Source: Stenotrophomonas sp. UBA2302 (GTDB lineage Bacteria > Pseudomonadota > Gammaproteobacteria > Xanthomonadales > Xanthomonadaceae). Taken from it: 39,908 nucleotides of DNA. The stretch spans positions 25,707-65,614 of the forward strand of contig DDVW01000024.1 of NCBI GenBank assembly GCA_002345545.1, in the 5' to 3' direction. Position numbers and translations under genes: made by a program. The notes under the pieces are model-generated. The model was not told the origin of the DNA. It worked only from the letters and a program-made list of their open reading frames with translations, and searched no databases. Positions 35,093 through 39,908 of this stretch are shown piece after piece (within the stretch, counting starts at the first letter, position 1; each line of letters begins with the position of its first letter).

Positions 35093-37924
35093 TTATTCGG
35101 CGTAGTTGTCGTCGATCTTGTTGACCAGCGCGTCGGCGAGCAGCTGCTGCAGTTCGCGCAGGTGATCGGACATGTGGCCCACGGCAGGCGACGGCGAACG
35201 CGGGCGACCGGCGTAATGCAGCGCCTGGCCATCGGACAGGCAGGCCTGCAGATGGTGGCGGATCTGGTACCACGCGCCTTGGTTCATCGGCTCTTCCTGG
35301 CACCACACCACGTCGGCGGCCTTGCCGTACTTATTCAACTCGGCAGCCAGCGCCGGGCGCGGGAACGGGTACAGCTGTTCCACGCGGAGCAGGGCGACGT
35401 CGTCACGGCCGAGCTTGGTCTGCTCTTCCAGCAGGTCGTAATAGACCTTGCCCGAGCACAGCACCACGCGCTTGACCTTCTTGGCGTCGGCCGCGGCATC
35501 GCCGATCAGCAGCTGGAACTCGCCGTTGGCCAGTTCGTCCAGGGTCGACACGGCCAGCTTGTGGCGCAGCAGCGACTTGGGTGACATCACCACCAGCGGC
35601 TTGCGGGTGGTCATGCGCATCTGGCGACGCAGCATGTGGAACGCCTGCGCCGGGGTCGACGGCACGCAGACCAGCATGTTCTCCAGCGCGCACAGTTGCA
35701 GGAAGCGCTCCAGGCGCGCGGAACTGTGTTCCGGGCCCTGGCCTTCGTAGCCGTGCGGCAGCAGCAGGGTCAGGCCGGAGATGCGGCCCCACTTGGCTTC
35801 ACCGGAGGCGATGAACTGGTCGATCACCACCTGCGCGCCATTGGCGAAGTCGCCGAACTGGCCTTCCCAGATGCACAGGGTGTTGGGGTCGGTGGTGGAG
35901 AAGCCGTACTCGTAGGCCATCACCGCTTCCTCGCTGAGCAGCGAGTCGATGATGGTGGCCTTCTCCGGTGATTCGACCAGCTGGCGCAGCGGCAGGTAAT
36001 AGCTGTCGGTCTTCTGGTCGTGCAGGATCGCGTGGCGGTGGGTGAAGGTGCCACGGCCGACGTCCTGGCCGACCAGGCGCAGGTTGCTGCCCTCGTCCAG
36101 CAGGGTGGCGTAGGCCAGGTTCTCGGCAAAGCCCCAGTCGCCCGGGACTTCACCGGCGGCCATCTTGCGGCGGTCGTCATAGACCTTGGCCACGCGCGAG
36201 TGGATTTCCACGCCTTCGGGAATGGTGTTGATCAGCGTCGCCAGCCGGGTCAGCTTGTCCATATCGACGGCGGTGCTGACCGTGTCCGACAGCTTGCCGG
36301 CCAGGTACTTCGGCCAGTCCACGAACAGCTTGCTGGTGGCCGGGGTCTTGCCCACGTCGGCCAGCTCGGTGGTCACTTCGCCGGCGTCGAGCTTGTTGCG
36401 GTAGCTGTCGACCAGCTCCTTGCCGGCACCGGCGGGGATCACGCCCGCGGCTTCCAGCTGCTCGGCATACAGCTCGCGGGTGGTCTTGTGCTTGCGGATC
36501 ACCTGGTACATCAGCGGCTGGGTGATGGCCGGTTCATCGGCCTCGTTGTGGCCCCAGCGGCGGTAGCAGATCAGGTCGATCACGACGTCCTTGTGGAACT
36601 GCTGGCGGAAGTCGTAGGCCAGTTTGGCGGCGTACACCACCGCTTCCGGATCGTCGCCATTGACGTGCAGGACCGGTGCGCCAACCATCTTGGCGATGTC
36701 GGTGCAGTACAGGGTCGAGCGCGAGTCGTCGCGGTTGGAGGTGGTGAACCCCACCTGGTTGTTGACCACGATGTGCAGGGTGCCGCCGACGGTGAAACCG
36801 CGGGCCTGCGACATCTGGAACAGCTCCATCACCACGCCCTGGCCGGCGAATGCGGCGTCGCCGTGGATCAGGATCGGCATCACCTGCTTGCGCGCGGTGT
36901 CGTTGCGGCGCTCCTGGCGCGAACGCACCGAGCCGGCGACCACCGGGTCGACGATTTCCAGGTGCGACGGGTTGAATGCTAGGGCAAGGTGCACCGGGCC
37001 GCCGGCGGTGGCGACGTCGGCCGAGAAGCCCATGTGGTACTTCACGTCACCGGCAACGGCACGCTCGTCGTGCTCGAACTTGCCTTCGAACTCGTCAAAC
37101 AGCTTGCGCGGGTTCTTGCCCAGGGTGTTGACCAGCACGTTGAGGCGGCCGCGGTGGGCCATGCCGATCACCACGTCCTTGACGCCGTCGACGCCGGCGT
37201 TGCGGACCACCGTGTCCATCATCGGGATCAGCGAGTCGCCGCCTTCCAGCGAGAAGCGCTTCTGGCCGACGTACTTGGTGTGCAGGTAGCGCTCCAGGCC
37301 TTCGGCAGCCGTCAGGCGCTCCAGCGTGCGGCGCTTGGTGTCGGCGTCGAGGTTGTAGTTGCCGCCGGTGTTTTCCAGGCGCTGGTACAGCCACTGGCGC
37401 TGATCGACCTCGGAGATGTGCATGAACTCCGCACCGATCGAACCGGTGTAGGTCGCCTTCAGGCGGGCCAGAAGGTCGCGCAACTTCATGCGCGGCTGGC
37501 CGCCGACACCGCCGGTGCTGAACTCGTCGTTGAGGTCGGCGTCGCTGAGGTGGTGGAACGGCAGGCCCAGGTCCGGCGGATTGACCGGCGGGGTCAGGCC
37601 CAGCGGATCAAGGCGGGCGCCCAGATGGCCGCGGGAACGGTAGGCGGTGATCAGACGGCCGACATTGCGCTCGCGCTCGTCGCCCCCACCCGCACCGCTG
37701 CCGGAGTTGTGTGCATTTTTCGCCGCCTCGGTGATGTGGGCGATTGCGGCCGAATGCGGGACATCGCCTGCTTCACGGCCCTTGAAGCCATCGAAGTAGG
37801 TTTTCCACTTGGGGTCCACACTGTCCGGAGAAACGAGGTACTGCTCGTACAGATCCTCGATGTAGGAGGCGTTGCCGCCGGCGAGTTGCGATGATTGCGC
37901 AAACTGCTTCAGGAGATTGTCCAC
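35093..37924 (-). CDS. sucA: 2-oxoglutarate dehydrogenase E1
   Basis: A 943-residue thiamine-diphosphate-dependent decarboxylase (E. coli SucA has 933). Family hallmarks are ASYIEDLYEQYL near the N-terminus, VIGMAHRGRLNVL, the substrate histidine in FSADVATAGGPVHLALAFNPSHLE, the ThDP/Mg region GDAAFAGQGVV, NNQVGFTTS, RRWGHNEADEP, and LLPHGYEGQGPEHSSARLERFLQ. The chosen start is a GTG at 37924 (DNLLKQFAQSS), because no ATG exists in frame and this is where family homology begins. A TTG at 37978 is the only longer choice. No clear Shine-Dalgarno precedes the GTG. A perfect -10 box lies upstream at 38018-38023. Confidence 0.95.
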   Translation of the reverse strand: MDNLLKQFAQSSQLAGGNASYIEDLYEQYLVSPDSVDPKWKTYFDGFKGREAGDVPHSAAIAHITEAAKNAHNSGSGAGGGDERERNVGRLITAYRSRGHLGARLDPLGLTPPVNPPDLGLPFHHLSDADLNDEFSTGGVGGQPRMKLRDLLARLKATYTGSIGAEFMHISEVDQRQWLYQRLENTGGNYNLDADTKRRTLERLTAAEGLERYLHTKYVGQKRFSLEGGDSLIPMMDTVVRNAGVDGVKDVVIGMAHRGRLNVLVNTLGKNPRKLFDEFEGKFEHDERAVAGDVKYHMGFSADVATAGGPVHLALAFNPSHLEIVDPVVAGSVRSRQERRNDTARKQVMPILIHGDAAFAGQGVVMELFQMSQARGFTVGGTLHIVVNNQVGFTTSNRDDSRSTLYCTDIAKMVGAPVLHVNGDDPEAVVYAAKLAYDFRQQFHKDVVIDLICYRRWGHNEADEPAITQPLMYQVIRKHKTTRELYAEQLEAAGVIPAGAGKELVDSYRNKLDAGEVTTELADVGKTPATSKLFVDWPKYLAGKLSDTVSTAVDMDKLTRLATLINTIPEGVEIHSRVAKVYDDRRKMAAGEVPGDWGFAENLAYATLLDEGSNLRLVGQDVGRGTFTHRHAILHDQKTDSYYLPLRQLVESPEKATIIDSLLSEEAVMAYEYGFSTTDPNTLCIWEGQFGDFANGAQVVIDQFIASGEAKWGRISGLTLLLPHGYEGQGPEHSSARLERFLQLCALENMLVCVPSTPAQAFHMLRRQMRMTTRKPLVVMSPKSLLRHKLAVSTLDELANGEFQLLIGDAAADAKKVKRVVLCSGKVYYDLLEEQTKLGRDDVALLRVEQLYPFPRPALAAELNKYGKAADVVWCQEEPMNQGAWYQIRHHLQACLSDGQALHYAGRPRSPSPAVGHMSDHLRELQQLLADALVNKIDDNYAE

Positions 37925-38017
37925 GATGGAGAGTCGGATTCGCTTGTGGGGTAAGGCTCGGGAAACCGGCGCGCCCAAAAAAAATTAAAGGCACGCGCGG
38001 GCGTGTTTAACGTTTGA

Positions 38018-38023
38018 ATTATA
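38018..38023 (-). promoter_or_regulatory. Perfect -10 box (TATAAT) upstream of sucA
   Basis: On the minus strand TATAAT is preceded by GCAGG and no good -35 at 16-18 bases (GCCCCT-like). Transcription would start near 38010, leaving a leader of about 85 bases that carries an A/T-rich run around 37977-37987. Regulation may depend on an activator because the -35 is poor. Confidence 0.5.
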
Positions 38024-38103
38024 CCTGCGCCGGGACAGGAAGGGGCATTCACACTGTCCCGTGGATTAATACATGACCACCGGTTGTCTTGCCCTGTCTG
38101 CCG

Positions 38104-39012
38104 TCAGACACCCAGTACGCGGACCGCGTCGCAGTTGCGGGAACGCTCCCAGATACGCTGGAACAATGCTTCCTGCTGGCGGGCACGGCTGGCGCTGGCC
38201 AGCGACAGCTCGCCTTCAAGCCGTTCGCCCATTGGACGAAAGTAGCAATCACGGGCGTCATTGCAGAACCCGCCCGAGGTGACAAGGCAGTCGGCCGGGT
38301 CGACCGGCTCACGCAGCTGGAACACGCTGGGCAGGCGCTGGAGCAGGGCGACCAGCGGCGCGGGCAGGTGGGCCACGTCGGCTTCGTGCACCAGCAGCTG
38401 GGCCTGCTTGGCATGGCGCGCGGTGGCAAACCGGCGTAGCGCGGCCAGCACCTGCGGCTGGCCCAGCAGGGTGGAATCGTCGCCGCGGAGCTGGATGAAC
38501 AACTGGCGGCGGGCGCGATGGATCACGCTGCTGGCCGCAGCGGTGGCGCTGTCCAGGTTGTCCACCCGCATGGCACCGTCAAGCCGGCAGCGCATCTGCT
38601 GGTGCGCGATGCCGGCCTCTTCGAAGATCTCGCCTTCGGGCAGGAAGCCGTTGCGGGCGTAGAAGTCGCGGGCGGTCAGCTGCGCATGCAGGCTCACTTC
38701 GCCCCAGCCACGCTGCCGGGCTTCGGCGACCAGCGCCTCAAGCAGCGCCTGGCCAACGCCCTGGCCGCGGGCCGCCGCCACTACTGCCATGCGGCCGATG
38801 CGCTGCTCGGGCGTGAGCCGGGCGGTGCCGATCACCTGGCCGTCATCCGCGCGCGCCAGCATGTGATGGCTGAGCGGATCCAGGGCATCGATTTCCAGCT
38901 CCACCGGCACCTGCTGTTCGACCACGAACACGGCATGGCGCACGCCATACAGCAGTGCCTGCTGGGTGGCGTAATCGGCACGTTCAATATGGAAGCCGGG
39001 AGTCGGGTTCAT
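38104..39012 (-). CDS. GNAT acetyltransferase fused to a DUF7931-type domain
   Basis: A 302-residue two-domain protein. The first half (1-150) is a GNAT N-acyltransferase with AVFVVEQQVPVELEID, the acetyl-CoA pyrophosphate loop RMAVVAAARGQGVGQALLEAL, and the C-terminal strand ARDFYARNGFLPEGE. The second half (about 155-302) has RARRQLFIQLRGDDSTLLGQ, then RHAKQAQLLVHEADVAHLPAPL and RDCYFRPMGERLEGELSLAS. This resembles a phospholipase D-like fold lacking the HKD motif, a pattern I associate with DUF7931; that name is from memory. Substrate unknown. The start overlaps the stop of the cupin gene (ATGA), so the two are co-translated. Confidence 0.85.
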   Translation of the reverse strand: MNPTPGFHIERADYATQQALLYGVRHAVFVVEQQVPVELEIDALDPLSHHMLARADDGQVIGTARLTPEQRIGRMAVVAAARGQGVGQALLEALVAEARQRGWGEVSLHAQLTARDFYARNGFLPEGEIFEEAGIAHQQMRCRLDGAMRVDNLDSATAAASSVIHRARRQLFIQLRGDDSTLLGQPQVLAALRRFATARHAKQAQLLVHEADVAHLPAPLVALLQRLPSVFQLREPVDPADCLVTSGGFCNDARDCYFRPMGERLEGELSLASASRARQQEALFQRIWERSRNCDAVRVLGV

Positions 39013-39908
39013 GCGGGCGAAGATTCCGGGTCGGTATCGTTGTCGCAGATCACCACCACCTCGACGCCTTCATCGTTGCTGCTGACCGTCTCGATGGTGC
39101 CTTGGGCCGGCTCGCCGGGGGCGGCCTGCGCGTATTCAAATACCTCGATTTCCACTTCCGGCGCGTCCAGGTCGGCGTCGTCGGCAGAGTCGAAATCATC
39201 TTCCATCGCCTGCATTGCCGCCAGCGCCTCCACATCCAGCAGCTGGAAGCAACCGCCGGCCAGTAGTTCCAGCACGGCGTTGCGGCCCTTGGCCGAGAGT
39301 TTGCGGAAGGCGGCGGCGTCGATGTATTCGGCCGCGGCCAGGGTCTGCGCATCCTTGACCGACAGCGCGAACTCGCGGCCGGAGCAGTACAGCGTGCCGC
39401 CGCGGGTGGCGCGGCGCCAGGCCAGACGGGCCCACGGGTGGCGTTCCAGCTCACCGCCACGGGCCAGTTCGGCTTCCACCTCTTCGGGCGAGCGCGGGGC
39501 CTGCGAGGGCAGGATGTCGCCGGCCGAGCGGTAGGTGGTGATGAAGCGGCCGAACCAGTCGCCGAGGCGGTCCGGATCGTTCATCCGCAGCGCATTCAGT
39601 GCGGTGACCACCCGCTTCATCGCCGCCGCGTCGATCTCGTTGGGGTCTTCCGGCAGCTTCAGGTCCGGGTCCTGGAAGCGGATGGACTCGTCGGCATTGG
39701 CCACCAGATCGTCCAGCCAGTCGCTGATCAGCTCGGCCGAGGAGGGGGCGCGCATGCCGAAGGAGTAGGTCAGGCACGGGTCTTCGGCCACGCCGTTGTG
39801 CGGCACGTTCGGCGGCAGGTACAGCATGTCGCCCGGTGCCAGCACCCAGTCGTGGGTCTTGCGGAACTTCTTGAGCAGCTTCAGCTCCACGTCCGGGCGG
39901 AAATCCAG
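39009..39908 (-). CDS. Cupin/JmjC-type 2-oxoglutarate oxygenase, RoxA/YcfD-like (5' end cut off)
   Basis: The frame is open to the window edge, so the first part of the gene, with the HxD iron ligands, is missing; 299 residues are seen. The visible beginning (DWVLAPGDMLYLPPNVPHNG) holds the third iron ligand histidine in the usual Pro-x-Pro-His context. It is followed by the helical dimerisation region (ELISDWLDDLVAN) and a winged-helix-like C-terminal domain (GTLYCSGREFALS, then LLAGGCFQLLDV). YcfD/RoxA hydroxylates an arginine of ribosomal protein L16. The extra acidic tail after about residue 220 (EDDFDSADDADLDAPEVE) is longer than in the E. coli protein. It overlaps the GNAT gene by 4 bases. 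An upstream in-frame GTG at 39890 is internal, not a start. Confidence 0.82.
   Translation of the reverse strand: MDFRPDVELKLLKKFRKTHDWVLAPGDMLYLPPNVPHNGVAEDPCLTYSFGMRAPSSAELISDWLDDLVANADESIRFQDPDLKLPEDPNEIDAAAMKRVVTALNALRMNDPDRLGDWFGRFITTYRSAGDILPSQAPRSPEEVEAELARGGELERHPWARLAWRRATRGGTLYCSGREFALSVKDAQTLAAAEYIDAAAFRKLSAKGRNAVLELLAGGCFQLLDVEALAAMQAMEDDFDSADDADLDAPEVEIEVFEYAQAAPGEPAQGTIETVSSNDEGVEVVVICDNDTDPESSPA

Noticed and set aside
33941..35584. Plus-strand open frame of 547 codons opposite sucB and sucA
   Set aside because: Antisense of two certain genes; the Gly/Ser/Arg-rich middle mirrors the Ala-rich linker of SucB.

Overview
The window comes from a high-GC gammaproteobacterium of the family Xanthomonadaceae (Lysobacteraceae), most likely Stenotrophomonas or a close relative. 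This rests on recognised gene content and order: smpB/ratA/ratB, bamE(omlA) divergent from fur, recN, grpE-dnaK-dnaJ and sucA-sucB-lpd. It also rests on GC-rich coding sequence and on family-typical proteins such as a GNAT+DUF7931 fusion. No database search was possible, so genus is inference. No phage, insertion sequence, tRNA, rRNA or CRISPR array is visible, and coding density is high.

Left part (1-5.5 kb): the tail of a serine hydrolase, a 300-bp stem-loop-rich gap, an ABC exporter, then minus-strand genes for a DUF1993 protein, an acyl-CoA dehydrogenase and a small lipoprotein. Accessory island (5.7-14.0 kb): one plus-strand operon holds a TonB-dependent receptor with an N-terminal signalling (STN) domain, a FecI-type ECF sigma factor, a FecR-type anti-sigma factor, an exported amidohydrolase with a C-terminal beta-sandwich-like domain, and an exported AbgB-like M20 hydrolase. 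It reads as a self-regulated uptake-and-hydrolysis system for an amide or peptide-like nutrient. It is the best candidate for an undescribed system here.

Housekeeping core (14-24 kb): smpB (trans-translation), ratA-ratB, bamE, fur, recN, then grpE-dnaK-dnaJ, pdxY and tyrA. The grpE and dnaK leaders each carry a good match to the sigma-32 (RpoH) promoter. The hrcA gene expected upstream of grpE in Xanthomonas, and its CIRCE operator, are absent here. A stem-loop overlaps the dnaJ ribosome binding site.

Right part (24-39.9 kb): a small unknown protein next to a cluster of DnaA-box-like sites, a second ABC exporter, a YigZ/IMPACT protein, and an ECF sigma/anti-sigma pair divergent from a GAF-GAF-GGDEF-EAL c-di-GMP protein. 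These are followed by a LOG-family protein, the complete 2-oxoglutarate dehydrogenase operon (sucA-sucB-lpd), a GNAT-DUF7931 protein and a truncated cupin/JmjC-type (ribosomal oxygenase-like) gene at the edge. A palindromic intergenic repeat occurs twice in opposite orientation, between dnaK and dnaJ and between sucB and lpd.
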